Positions 30,453-42,823 of a DNA stretch of 64,000 nucleotides are shown piece after piece (position 1 is the first letter of the stretch; every line of letters begins with the position of its first letter). Below the pieces are notes generated by a model, which saw only the letters and a list, made by a program, of their open reading frames with translations, searched no databases and was not told where the DNA came from. Both the position numbers and the translations under genes were made by a program. This stretch comes from Cerrena zonata (Eukaryota > Basidiomycota > Agaricomycetes > Polyporales > Cerrenaceae), in the NCBI GenBank assembly GCA_038087015.1, contig JASBNA010000001.1:1302001-1366000 (forward strand). Reading direction: 5' to 3'.

Positions 30453-33400
30453 ATGTCTCCTCCACTAGAATCTCTCGTATGCTCTGTGGTACCACAGGCC
30501 AGGCACGATGAGCATATCAAAGCAGAACTTGTAGCACATTGTCAAGAAATACTGAATAGGTAACCCTACATGTTGTTGTATACCTATAGGTCACATACTG
30601 AGCTTTCACTCAGTCATATTGGTCAAACTAGTGAGAGTGATATTGGCCATCTTGCGGATTCCATCAAGAGGCATCGTTCGTAGCACCAGACATACCCTCC
30701 ACTTTATATGTTTACCTAAGGCTTCTACCCAGTTCTACATTCATCACCTAATGGTGTATCATCATTGAGGTTCGCCAACCTCTTGTCCCGTCTTCTCGAA
30801 CAAGTGAGTCCGACCTGTGAAAATCGCTACCGTACAAATCTGAAGAAACAATAGCCTGTCCTCTCAAGAAAACATGCTTCGTTGTCGTTTCTATACTCAT
30901 TGGCATCATCGCCTCGACTCGGAGCATCCATAATTGCACCGCACGCGCTTCCTTCATTGGCACCTCCGCCTCCCTCGCAACCTTCGATACGCGCACCCTC
31001 GCCCGCACCTTTCGATCAAACTCCCCAAGTACCCGTACCGCCTAGGGGTAAGACACAGGCTGATGTACTTCGAGAGTATCGGAGTAGGCACGGTTAGTCC
31101 TTATACCCTAGACTTATTGTTCGCTTGAAATTGAACAACCAAAGAACGGCCGCATCTTCCTGAGTTTCTACTCTTAAGGGATACATTGTATCTGATGCAA
31201 GGCATCTCGGGCAAATATGTTTCATTTGCTCCTTCTCAAGACACTGAACTTGGTGGCCAACTCGTCTTCCGAGATGATTCGGTACGATTCACAACCTTCT
31301 GATACTTTCCTTGCCTGACCTTTTACCCGTGAAGAAGTTCACAATTCCTGAACCCACGAGAAAACTTATTCTTTGCTTGGCAGAAGTCGGGCATTTGTAT
31401 AAACGAATTGATGCGTTCATTCGTGAGAGGGAGGGGAAACCTAGCATTGGCATGATCGAGCAGAGCCTGTGTCACCACTTGCAAAGCCAGTTGACGGAGT
31501 ACTATAGACTTATTGCTATTTTGGAGTCACAGATGTCGATAACGAAAGGCACCGATCTCTCCCCTGAGAACCGGGACATCGAGCTCAAACACGAAGAGAC
31601 TGGTTTGACCCTGAAAAGGTTGAACGTTTGGATTCAAGACTGGCGGCTTCGGATGCGAATGATGAGTGTCTGTGTCGAGGGTGCCAAAGGTGATTGATTC
31701 GTCGATGACAGGTAGTGATGATTGACGTACAGTATCAGATGCCCAAGGTGGTGCTCTAGTTAACCTTATCCGTGGCTACGCCGACAATGGTGACCCCTTT
31801 GTCCGCAAGTTTACAGATCAACTCTTGGAAGAGGTAGGTTGCCTAGTTGATCGAAGGACTAGGTCATGCTTACACTTTGCAGGTATCTAAACCGTTCTTT
31901 TCCATGCTTCACAAATGGCTCTTCTCGGGCGAGCTCAACGACCCATTTTCCGAGTTTTTCGTTGCCGTGGATCCGGATCTCGCACATGTACAATACGTAC
32001 AGCAGTCGGCAAACGGACGATTAGCTGGTGATGGTGGCTTCGCAGGGCTTGCTGGAGATGCAGATGAAATCTCCGCGGAGACAAGAGAGGGGGGCCTTAA
32101 GCTATGGGAAAGTAAATTCAGGTTGCAAAATAATATGCTTCCAACTTTCGTGGGAGAGACCTTCGGGAGGAAGGTGAGAAAGACCGCTTTCGGGCGAATG
32201 ACACACTGACCTCCGCCCTCTCCTAGATATTTTCTACAGGAAAGAGTTTGAACTTTATTCGCTACAGCTGCCATGACAGTGACTGGGTGGTAACGCGGGA
32301 GAAGCTCAGTAACACTGGTGGCAGTGAGTTGGACCGGACCTACATGTCAGAAGCTGTGTTCTAATTCTTAGGGGCCCGTTCTAGCATTGAAGTACAGTGA
32401 CATAGCTGGGCTGGAGCGCTCAATCGACGCAGCATATCAAATCGCTAGTCGACGGCTTTTCGACATATTTTTCGAGAAGTACAGGCTACTGGATCACCTG
32501 CTCGCTTTGAAGAATTATATGCTCCTCGGACATGGAGATTTCATCGATCAACTAATGGAAACGCTTTCGTAAGTCAGGTATGATCCTCACGTACGGCTAC
32601 TGATGATCAGGTTTGAGTTAGCCCCAGTCTGGCACGACCAGCTAATACACTGTATCGGCATAACCTAACCGCAACATTGGAGACCGCCATACGGCTCTCC
32701 AGCGCTCAAAACGACCCCGCGGATGTCCTCAGACGGCTGGATGCTCGAATGTTAGAGTATTCACACGGAGAAATTGGATGGGACGTCTTCACCCTCGAAT
32801 ACAAGGTTGACGCTCCCATCGACACGGTACTGGACCCGGAAGCTATGGTCAAGTACCTGAAACTATTCAATCATCTGTGGAAGATTAAACGTATTGAAGC
32901 CACATTGAGCAAGACTTGGATGAGAATAGCCGGTGGCGCAAGAACATTCTTGCGATTGCCAGGTGATGAAACACACATTACAAACCTCTCCGCTGACTGA
33001 CATAACAATCTGCATAGATCTCAGCTACGAATGGCATCAGATTCGTATTGTCATGGCGGAGATGATTCATTTCATCCGTCAGATGGAGGCCTACTGCCAG
33101 CTTGAGGTCATTGAATGTTCATGGAAGATCCTCCTGGACTTTGTGCAGAAGAAAGAAGGCGACTTAGATGCTCTGATAGAAGCACACCGGGCCTACCTCG
33201 ACCGGATGGTGAAGAAAGTTTTATTGCTTAGCAATAAGACTGGACGAGAAGAGAATTTGCTCAATCAAGTGCGGGAACTCTTCGCGACAATTTTCCAGTT
33301 CCGAGAGGCTACAGTGAGTGTCCACTATACTTCCCAAACAGTGAAAATATAACCACATCTCCGTCTTCGATAGGATGATTTCTACAACTATTCGTTAACA

Positions 33401-33721
33401 GAGTCCGCCCGCCGAGACGCATTGAGAGACGAGGAACGAGTAAGTGAACACATGACGTTCTATGACAGCAGAGAGATAACTTGTTCCTAGGGTGTGTATA
33501 CCGGAAACCACCAGGAATCACGGCATACCCATACCCCAGATTTGTTACCCAATATACTCGGCCGGATCAGAGAATATGGTGGTACATTTTCTGAGAAGGC
33601 GCAGGCGATCGTCCATGGACTTCAGAGCCATCCGGACCTGGACTGTCGTTTCCTGGGAATCAGATTATCGTTTTCTGACTTCTATAAATCGAAGAGGGAG
33701 GTATCAAATCCAAAAACCTGA
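30453..33721 (+). CDS. Gamma-tubulin complex component 3 (GCP3/Spc98/Alp6)
   Basis: The N-terminal part (SLVCSVVPQARHDEHIKAEL, after splicing YPVLHSSPNGVSSLRFANLL) is followed by a Pro-rich linker. The GCP core then begins LPEFLLLRDTLYLMQGISGKYVSF (GRIP1 start). Further blocks are LILCLAEVGHLYKRIDAFI, HHLQSQLTEYYRLIAILE, GGALVNLIRGYADNGDPFVRKF, KPFFSMLHKWLFSGELNDP, MLPTFV and GKSLNFIRYSCHD. The GRIP2 region contains MLLGHGDFIDQLMETL, YKVDAPIDTVLDPEAMVKYL and FNHLWKIKRIEATLSKTW, ending with an oligomerisation-helix segment (HFIRQMEAYCQLEVIECSW). This is the Spc98-type subunit that, with Spc97/GCP2, forms the gamma-tubulin small complex nucleating microtubules at spindle pole bodies. About fourteen introns; all tested junctions are in frame. 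The stop is 158 bases from the convergent AMP-binding enzyme. Confidence 0.93.
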
Positions 33722-33878
33722 TTTTGGTAAAATATACATCTGACAGGGAGAAGGGAATACATTCGGCTGTATTTAGATTCTGAAGTTTGTAGCATAATAA
33801 TTATCCTAAGGTTTACCTCATGCTCATCGTTAGATCGCTCCAATCCAATAATGTACCCGCTACTGCAAACGAATCCCC

Positions 33879-36483
33879 TCACAAGTGAGAACCATCGTGC
33901 GGTCCCATCGCGGACCTCCGAATCCATTCGGTTCGAGCGAACTCTCGCAGTGGTCCTTTCTTAATTTTTCCTGACGGCGTGAGTTCTATAACGCATGATG
34001 AGCGGCGAACTGTCAGCTGAAAGTTGAAACGTGACAGTACCAAACGAAGTGTCTTGAACAATGACCATCACAGGGACGGCGAACTTCGGAAGTCTAGTAA
34101 TATCCCGCGGTTATGAGAACAGATTGAAGAAGAAGGTTCAGGGACCATACCGCTGCCGAGCAAGGGCGATAATCTGAGATTCCTCCACCTGTCCTCTGTA
34201 CTCCTCCTTCGGACTTACCACCACCGCAACTAGCTCTCCCAATCTCTGGTCGGGGACGCCGACAGCCGCAACTTCGCGAATGCGAGGGTCAGAAAGGATC
34301 ACATTTTCAACACTGACTGAATCCTGTTGTGTTCTCAGAGGTTGTGGAGTAATCAGGACTCGATACGGAGAAGCTCACTATATTTTCTCCGCCACGGATA
34401 ATCAAATCTTTAACTGAAATCTAGAAGTGAGTATAAGCAAATTGCCAAAAGCTTAATGCTCACTTCGGTCACGGATATACAGGAATCCTTCCGTGTCAAT
34501 GAACCCGAGATCTCCTGTACGGAGCCAGCGATCGGAAGTTAGCGTCCTGACCGTCGCCACTATTACAAATAAGTCAGTAATAGCTATACACCTGCAGAAT
34601 GCGTCTCACCTGGGTCATTCCAGTAACATTTCATTACATTGGGACCACGCCTAAGCATTGAATGAGAGATGAGAAGAGGTAACACTGAAGATATCATACA
34701 GCCAAACTTCGCCGGACACGCCAGCAGGAACCACCCGGCCATCGCTAACAACTAGCATGTCATTCACTGGACAGGGAAGCCCCCTATCGTATGTATTAGT
34801 ACCAAGAGCCGTCTAGATGGTTGCGATGCTACCCACGCAGCGGTAGGTCTTTCCTCGTAGTCAATTCCCGCGAGAGCCACAGCAATACTATTGCTTTCGG
34901 TCATGCCATAAGCTTGACTCCTGATAAGCCGAGCTTGAGTTAATGCTTCCGTCTCGAAAACCTAATATTGGAATTTACATCACAGCGTTTGGGAAGGCGC
35001 GTTTGCCTTTCGCCGGTAGTTGGTCATGAGCTGGGGATCCTCCGAAGATTAGCGTCTCCAAGCCATATCCCGACAGGTCACTTTCTATGAGATCCGATAC
35101 CATAGCAGGGACGCTATTTTATCTCGTCAGATGAAGAAATAGAATGGAGATCCAAAAAGAACGCACCCTCCAGCAACACGGATGTTCTCATGCAGAATTA
35201 GTCTAAATATTTTCAGATGAGTCCACTCTATAGCGGTGACTAATTTACCTAGTAGCTGTAAGCTATTGATCAGCGTCTGGCGGAGTTACGAGGCTGAGAA
35301 CCATCATACCTTCCGTCACATTCCATCTTCGCATCAGGACAATCTTCTGGCCTGATACAGTAGCAAGCATCTAGTAAGGGCATGCATCATTAAGAAATAA
35401 AACATATAGAAAAATGGTTGCGCCCACCGAAAGACTAGTTGAGCCGGTGACATGGAAGAATGGAACAGAAATCAATAAGCCTTTCTGTGGTTCAGAGAGT
35501 GAGGGCACGGGAAGGTCGTCTCCACGTCTTAATACCGCTCTTGAGGATCCCACGGTAGCCTATGACAGTGGTTAGTCTAAAGGAACTGTCTAAAAGGGTA
35601 ACACTGACATTACGTATATTTGTTAGAAACTGTCGTTGGGTGCTAAGGACACCTTTCGGCAAGCCGGTGCTACACATTCAAAGTTGGCAAGCAAATTTTC
35701 AATTTTCACCATTTTACGCACGTTCCAGATGTAAAGATAATCGTCGCGTTGTCCTCGGGGGTAATATGTGGATCGTCGGCTAGAATGTGGTCTGAACCAT
35801 TGCCTTCATAGCGGCTGAGAACATCTTCCCAGAGCTGGTAGTATGTCTTCCATCTGTCGTGAAGAACCGGACTATCTAAGACCAGAAACCCTGCGACCCC
35901 ATTGGTTTGTAAGTTTGTTACAGCTGGCAAGATACGATCTGCTCTTTCTGTATCCAGTATAATGAGCTTGCCGCCGGTGTGAATCAAACAATGTAGAAGT
36001 GGCTCAGACGGTAACCATCTATTGAAAAGAAGAAACGTCATCGTCGAATCCACAATTAGACGATCGATATACTTACGCGTTAACAAGGACAGAGACGGCA
36101 CCTAGGAGATGGCATGCCCAGAACGCGATTAAGTACTCGGGAAGATTGCGTGAGCAAATAGAAACTCTGTCCCCTTTACGAATGTTATATACGTCCTTGA
36201 AAACTGCAGCGGCAGAGAGGGATTGTCTGAGGAGGTTCTCATATGATAATCTCTTGTCCTCGTATACCACATAAGTCCTTTCAGCGTATTGTGTCGCCGC
36301 CTCAAGCCAGAAGTTACGGAGCGACGGCCAAAGGTTTTTGTATACCTTTTGCATGTAGCCTTCTACGAGGCGACATTCAACTTCGTGAGGCATACCTGGT
36401 GCGCATAGGATAGTATCACCTAGGGGATGATGGCGGATGTCAATAGCAATCACTGAGTACGAGATAAGAAGAATGATGTACAT
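33879..36483 (-). CDS. AMP-binding acyl-CoA synthetase-like enzyme
   Basis: From the 5' end: APGMPHEVECRLVEGYMQ, YKNLWPSLRNFWLEAATQYAERTYVVYEDKRLSYENLL, KGDRVSICSRNLPEYLIAFWACHLLGAV, then the P-loop-like ATP motif rebuilt across an intron as TIIFTSGTTGLPKGVLST. A C-terminal segment, also created by splicing, contains LPKFAVPVMVIVQDTSFELTPSGKIKKGPLREFAR with the catalytic lysine in PSGK. These are hallmarks of the ANL superfamily: a carboxylic acid is adenylated with ATP and then loaded onto CoA. The substrate cannot be read; fungal relatives are annotated as acyl-CoA or acetyl-CoA synthetase-like. The first residues after ATG 36483 (MYIILLISYSVIAIDI) may be intronic, so the true start is less certain. 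No peroxisomal SKL-type C-terminus is present (ends GSHL). Confidence 0.85.
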
Positions 36484-37864
36484 TCAGCTAGACTGCGTTT
36501 ATGGACGGAGGTGGTCATCATATAACGCGTGATATAGTATCAAGAGTACTAGAGACTGTGATAGAATTTGTCGATTCGGTCAGGGCTTGTTGAGATGATG
36601 CCACTGTATATAAAGGATCCGACATCCAGCCCATTGATATTAGCAGAAGACCACAAACGCCAGGCCCCCATCAGCATAAGAGTCCACTAATCAACATAAA
36701 CAGTGTGATTGTGCAAGAAAGGCAAAATGGTTCCCAGACTATGAAATCAAGACGAAATACACGGTACAGCGTCGTGCACTCTGAGGTCGGAGAAAGTCCA
36801 TCGGGAGACACGAGGGGGATCGGCAGTCACCTCCGAGCAGTTTTGAGACCCATACCGAAGAAAGAAGCACAGAACGCTGGTAAAGTTGAGAACAAGTTGT
36901 CATATTGTGCCACGGCGGGCCCGGGAACGATTGACAAATTCTTTGTGATTGCGCCGACAATTAAGTTCAGCGTGCCAATTGTACGGAGAAGGAAAATATG
37001 GGAAACCACCGTTTACGCAGTGATCCGAGGCATACGAGGAGATAGGCAGGCGATCCGTTAGCGTTCTAATAGAAACAGAGCTAAGTCGGCAATATGAATA
37101 GTGTGTTACATAGCGGTTCGTGATGCAGTGACTGCCCAGCCAGGCTGAACTAGGCTGGCCCAACAAGGTAGATGCCGAGGCGCCATCAAGGTAGCCCACA
37201 ACTTAACTACAACTGAGTAGTAGCCGGACACCAACGTTCTTGCTCTACACTGGCCCATGCAGCTCCTAGCGGTATCTAGGGCGCAGAAGGAAGCTTGATC
37301 AAAAGGGGCGTACTGTGCCAATGAAAGTTTTAGAATACAAATAGCCACTCACCCGTAACTCGTCCCGACGTCCCCATATCCGAGCCCGAACTCTTCAACG
37401 GTGCGTGCTAGTTTCCATATCCTTCAGTTACACCTGACAGATGTCAACAGCGAAGTCATACTTTATACATATCGCGTTCATGTCGAATAGATGCGGCTTA
37501 TCCTTGGCACGTCGGCTTGTGTGCGGCCTCTCTAAATGATACTCCGTGGAGTTGCCAACTGGGGCGTGACATAGGTTGCTCATCGTAGGTGCCGGAAAAG
37601 GGGAGGTTCACATGAAGGCAAACCAATTTGTAGTAGACGGTATTGTAGAAGCATATGCCCCACGCCTACTCTTGTCATAACAGACAGGACACCAATCCAT
37701 TACTAGGAACCACTCGCATCGATCGAGATCACGCTGGATCGAACTGGCAAAGCATAAATGGCAAGCAATGTAGAATGAGAGCGGGGAGGATTGAATTTCG
37801 CTCGTTCATAATCTAGGTAATACCATATACTACAACAAGCATCGTGATTACATCGGGCTAATAT
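36484..37864. other. Intergenic, nothing supported
   Basis: About 1.38 kb between two minus-strand genes. It contains several medium open frames on both strands (plus 36705-37061, minus 36900-37199 and 37106-37348), all overlapping and without domains. TATA-like TATATAAAGG lies at about 36606-36615, upstream of the AMP-binding enzyme start and on the wrong strand for it unless read as its complement. Confidence 0.45.
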
Positions 37865-40800
37865 TTACACGCGACTAGACCCCACACTCGGTTCCTTGTA
37901 AAGCTTAAGCAACAGCGAGCTACAAACCACAGAAACAGATCTAAAAATATGTGGTCAGCATCCCGTCTCCAGTCTAGAGGCATCGGTACACTTACGAAAG
38001 AGCCATTGCTAATGATGCCCAGACAGGAGACAGACGAGCATGTCCCGCAGGGTACACCACGCCGGCAGCAATTGGCAGTGCTATGAGGTTGTAGATGGTC
38101 GCCCAAAGCTATAAGCAAGACACCGAAGACACCTGTGAGTAATTCCGCTCATGGCTTCGGTCGGGACGCTGAATAATCACGTACAAAATTAAATTTGACT
38201 CGATTGAACACCGTTGCAGACAAATCTATGAGCGTCAACAAACCTTTCAGGTTTGACGACATCAAGATGAACGAGGCGCTTGAGAGTGCAACATCACCTG
38301 GAAGAGCGATAAGAATATCGGCCATATATAAAAGTAAACGATGGGTATTATACGTACTTCCAGACCCAATGGCAATCCCGACGTCAGCAGCCGACAGTGC
38401 CTAGGGAGAATACAGCTCTCAATAAATCCTGTCTCGTGGGGTAGAAAGAGGAAGATTGCGCACCGGAGCATCATTGATTCCGTCTCCAACCATGGCGACT
38501 ATACATCTACCGTTCAATCTCCGTGTGCCTACCAGACGTTGCCAACGAGGGGCCTCCCTCTTCATCCCGACCATTTGCAACCATCTTACTTTCTCAGCCT
38601 AAGGCGCCGAGGAAGGTTTCAATTCAAGTATCATGGCTGACAATCTAAAGGTACGCACCTTCTGATGAGGTAACACTCCAGCGATGACATTGGTCTCAGG
38701 GATGCCGACAATTCGTGCAACGGCTTTCGCTGTGGTCTCGTTATCTCCCGAAATCATCCATGTGCTAACACCTTGTTTATGGAGACCAGCGACGACTTCC
38801 TTGGCTTCTGACCTTAATGGATCTGAAATTGCGAAGATAATACGAACCGCAAAGCCGCCGGTATCGTCGCCGTCCTCGCTTGACCCATGTCCTCGGACAG
38901 CGAGCAACACAACGCTCTTGCCTGCAGACTTCCACGCACTGAGTACGTCAAAGAGCTTGCCATCGATGGTAGCACCATGCAATTCAATCCATGCCTCGTT
39001 CCCGATGATAGCCCAGGATCTCAAAGCGTCAAAATATCCTTTGATGCCATGACCAGGGATCTCCTCCAGCGAAGATCCTATCTGCCCGGAAGCATGGGTT
39101 TTGTCGCAGTACTGCCTTATGGCGAAAGCAAGCGGGTGTGAACTCGCGGATTCTAGCTCTGCAGCCACGCCCAGGAGGGTCTCCTGAGTGACAGTCTTCT
39201 CGTCATCATTCCCCTCATCTTGACAATCCGTGACAAACTGAATGTCTGTCACACAAGGCTCTCCACCTTCCGTGAGTGTTCCTGTCTTATCGAATACAAC
39301 TAGATCAAGTTGCGCGGCCTCTTGGAAGGCTTCGCCGCCTCCACGAACCAGAATGCCAAATTTTGCAGCTAAGCCGGACCCTACGAGAAGCGCCGTGGGA
39401 GCAGCTAAACCGATTCCGCAAGGACAGGCTACCACGAAGACAGCTATAGCGAACTCAAGAGACCAAACAGCTATTTCGAAAATAAGTATCCGAAGTGCTG
39501 ATCATTGAAAAGGGGAGACTTACGCCAACCACCGACTTCAATGTCCAGATAGTCGGGTGGAAGCGCCCCGCTCTCACCCAACGCGAGCCATATGACCCAC
39601 GTGAGGATAGCAAGAAAAGTGACAACGGGAACAAAATAGCCAGTTATAACATCCGCTACTCGTTCAATTGGAGCTCTCCGTGTCTGACCTTCCCTCACTA
39701 CCTTCACGATATGATCAAGCCTAATATAGATTAGTTAGCGCAGTGCAGTTTGTTGAAACGTGATAGTGTCACATACATGGTCTCACCACCTATCGCGTCA
39801 ACTCTGACGTCCACAACAGAACCCTTATTGATTGTTCCAACATACACCTTATCTCCGAATTCTTTTTTGACTAGTTTGGATTCGCCAGTGAGTGAACTTT
39901 CGTCAAATACCGTTCCCGCCTCATTGACTATAGTCCCATCTGCTGGAGGACTGGCGCCATGACGTATACGTACGACATCGCCCACCTCAAGCAAATCGAC
40001 GGGTACGCTTTGAGTATTGTGAAGACGGATGCCAGAATGCGGGGTAAGATCATCTGCGTTATTACCTTTCTCTAGGTCATCATCCGCACCGTTGAATTGA
40101 GGCGAATCCGTTGACGTGTTGGAGGAGGAAACCTGTGACGTATCGGGAATGCAGAGAAGAGCATTGGAAGGCCGCAACTTTCCCAGTGCGGAAACAGCAT
40201 CCGCTGTTCGCCCTTTACTATACGCTTCAAGGAATCTACCTGCAAAATGTCAAACAATAAGAACCGGCGCTCATAGAATGACGAACCAGCTTACCAGCTA
40301 GGAGAAACATGGTAAGAAATACGACCGAATCGAAATAAGTTGTAGTATCTCCATTACGATGTAAGGAGGAGGGCTGGGAAGCTGCCAGAGCAAGCAACAC
40401 AATAGAGGAAAAATACGCGACAGATACACCCGAGGAAACCTAAACCAATAATGAATAACGATAACCTAATGAACACGTAATGGACCTACCAGGAGATTCA
40501 TACTGCCAAATCTGACAAATCTCTTCCACAGCGGCGTGGAACGTTTTCTCCAGAGAGCCCATATCTCCTTGAGACTCCTTCGATGGAAAGTCCCCGCGCT
40601 ATAGAACATGACAGGTGTCGCCAGGAATAACAGTGCCCATTCCGACCTTGACGCATTTCCCGCCCACATGGGCTCCATAAACCAAGCTCGGACATGATTA
40701 GAGGCAGGCACCAAGCTCATGTACACGATAGCGATAATGAAGGTCGGAATGGCTGCGATCACTGAAAAAGCCAATCGAAGGAGAAGAGAATGTTGCTCCT

Positions 40801-42237
40801 TGGTCTGCATGTGACGTGCGCGGGCTTCCAGGGAAGGAGGATGATGAATTGAAGCCGAGAAGGGGACGGAGGATGGCGAGCTTGTGTTACATATGGCATT
40901 GATTATTGTGCGAACAGTAAAGTGCGGTGGATCAGGTGTGTATGTAAGTTTGAGTATAGGATCAGTATGTGAGGTGACCGGTTTGTCAATAGTGACCCTA
41001 TCCTTGAATTGCTCAAGGGCATCCATGATTTTAGGGGGACAGTGTCTACCAAAGCCAGATCAGTTGACATCTACGTGACGGATGAAGTTCGACAACTCAC
41101 GAACAAGACATTCCAGAAATTCGCAACGACACGGTACGAGGACCCGTATGTTCAGCAGAAGTACTCGCATCTGCAGAGTCAATTGAGCGGATTTCCATCA
41201 CTTCCGCTTCGTAGCCCGCATCTTCAATGACAGTGACAAGCTTCTCTGCAAGCTCCTGGCGAGCAATGGTCGCAGTTCCGCTCTTGCCAATGAGGTTGAT
41301 GGCCACATCAGATACACCAGGTACGTCGGATACTAAACCTGTAATAGTGTTCGAGCACGAGGCACAAGTCATTCCCCCAATGAACATTGTAACACGGAAT
41401 GGACCCTCTGACTCTCTCCGCGGTCCTTGATGACGGACCGGTGGCGGACATACAGGCACAAAGCTTACTACCTCTGCTTCGTATCCTGCATCTTCGATGG
41501 ACCCAACGACAAGCTTGACCCGGTCTTCGCTGTCAACCGTTACAAAACCGGAATGAGCTATGAGGTTAATCACCACTTCGGTGACGCCGGGAAGGTCGTG
41601 GAGTATATCCGTGATAGTATTAGAACAAGATGCACATGTCATTCCCCCAATTGACAAGGAGATTTGGTAGGCATTGGGAGCAGTACCTGGTACGAGCAGC
41701 GAGGTGGGCCGAGTAGTTTCTAGTTGGGCAGGCACAAGTGTGCTGACTGCTTCGCTGTCGATGTGAAGGTCGCCGGAGTCCTGCCCAACTTTATCCCGGT
41801 GAACGACGGAGGAATGGTCGACTTCGAGTGCATGTCCAGACTGACAGAGCGTACACTGTTCGATATGCTTCCGGCGTTTGGGTAGTACAAGAGGGGTGAG
41901 ACGCGAGAAGCTCTCACTCAATGAGCGATGGGATTCGTCCACAGGCGTGGAGACTAGATCGAAACCCGTAGAGTCCAAAGTAGCTTTGATTTGATCCGCC
42001 GAGAGGATAATGGGGTGGCGAACGGTGACTGTCTGTGTAACTATAGACACGTCTACGTGTGTGGGACGAGGTGTGAGTGAATTCAAGGCATCCTGTATGG
42101 TCCGCACACAACTAATGATAGAAGACGTCAGTTCGTACCGACGCTTGAGGCTACTGCGAGCTGTTGATTACCCACCTACTACAGTGCAGATTGGACAGAA
42201 AAATGGTTGTAACGGTCTCCCCACTGGATGACGGCAT
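37865..42237 (-). CDS. P1B-type copper-transporting ATPase (Ccc2/ATP7-like)
   Basis: Four N-terminal heavy-metal-associated sites are seen: LHCSSC (made across the first intron), GMTCASC, GMTCASC, and MSCSHC (made across another intron). Each has the GYEAEV or similar beta-alpha pattern. The transport part shows the actuator-domain LTGESKLVKK, the membrane CPC motif in VACPCGIGLAAPTALL, the phosphorylation site DKTGTLTEGG, the SHPLA dipeptide of the P1B nucleotide domain, ISGDNETTAKAVA and, after an intron, MVGDGINDAP. The C-terminal two helices read ATIYNLIALPIAAGV and SVSVVCSSLLLKLY. In fungi such pumps load copper into the Golgi for multicopper oxidases (for example Fet3, laccases) or export it. 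About nine introns, frame intact. The first HMA site (LHCSSC) lacks the usual GMTC context. Start ATG 42237 precedes it directly. Confidence 0.94.
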
Positions 42238-42823
42238 ATTGTACAGGGATGCCAACCTCAAAGCTGGAAGTGTCTTCGCAGCAGGCCTGCGAGTAAATAA
42301 AGGGCCTGCCATAGCTACCGAGTGATTGCCTGACGATAATTGAAATAAGAAGGAGTATTGTCGAGTTTGTTTCGGTGAAAGAGGCGATACGACAACGACA
42401 GCAAGCGCGACTCCATTTTGAATATTTGTCCACAAAATGCCTCAGAGCAAGGTGCAGCCAATCGGAAGCGTCATTCTGCGCACAATTGCCTCACATGTGC
42501 GCTAGTCCGCTGATTCAGCCCAATCGAGATCTCACTAAGCATTGGCGCCAACGTGGCAATGTCCATTTTGAGGTGTGCTTATCTAAGCGAGATTTAGTTT
42601 TGCCTTTGCTCCAGCCCGAGTCCTGCAAGGTCGTGTGCCACAATACGAGCTCGACGGCTGCAACGGCGACGACACACACGACACACAATCACAGCCGAAT
42701 ACCCTGTACCCTTGACGCTATTTTACGACACACGAGAGAGCAACCGAAAACCACATTTCTTCTTCCTACCCCATTTAGATACCCCACATTCTCAACCAGG
42801 ACATGCATTGGGAACGGTCGAGA
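42238..42823. promoter_or_regulatory. Divergent promoter: Cu-ATPase and inositol-pyrophosphate kinase
   Basis: About 585 bases shared by two genes read outwards. A CCAAT box occurs in GCAGCCAATCGG near 42457. A purine/pyrimidine-biased stretch (ACGACACACACGACACACAATC) is around 42668-42690. No gene is evident, though an open frame runs through 42375-42887 on the plus strand. Confidence 0.45.

Noticed and set aside
33879..42237. AMP-binding enzyme near transporters as part of a biosynthetic gene cluster
   Set aside because: The neighbours are housekeeping genes (GCP3, Cu-ATPase, Vip1), and no PKS, NRPS, terpene or tailoring enzyme is present.
42605..42611. TTTGCTC, resembling a Mac1/Cuf1 copper-response element upstream of the Cu-ATPase
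   Set aside because: A single seven-base match in about 585 bases is expected by chance fairly often; no second copy was seen.
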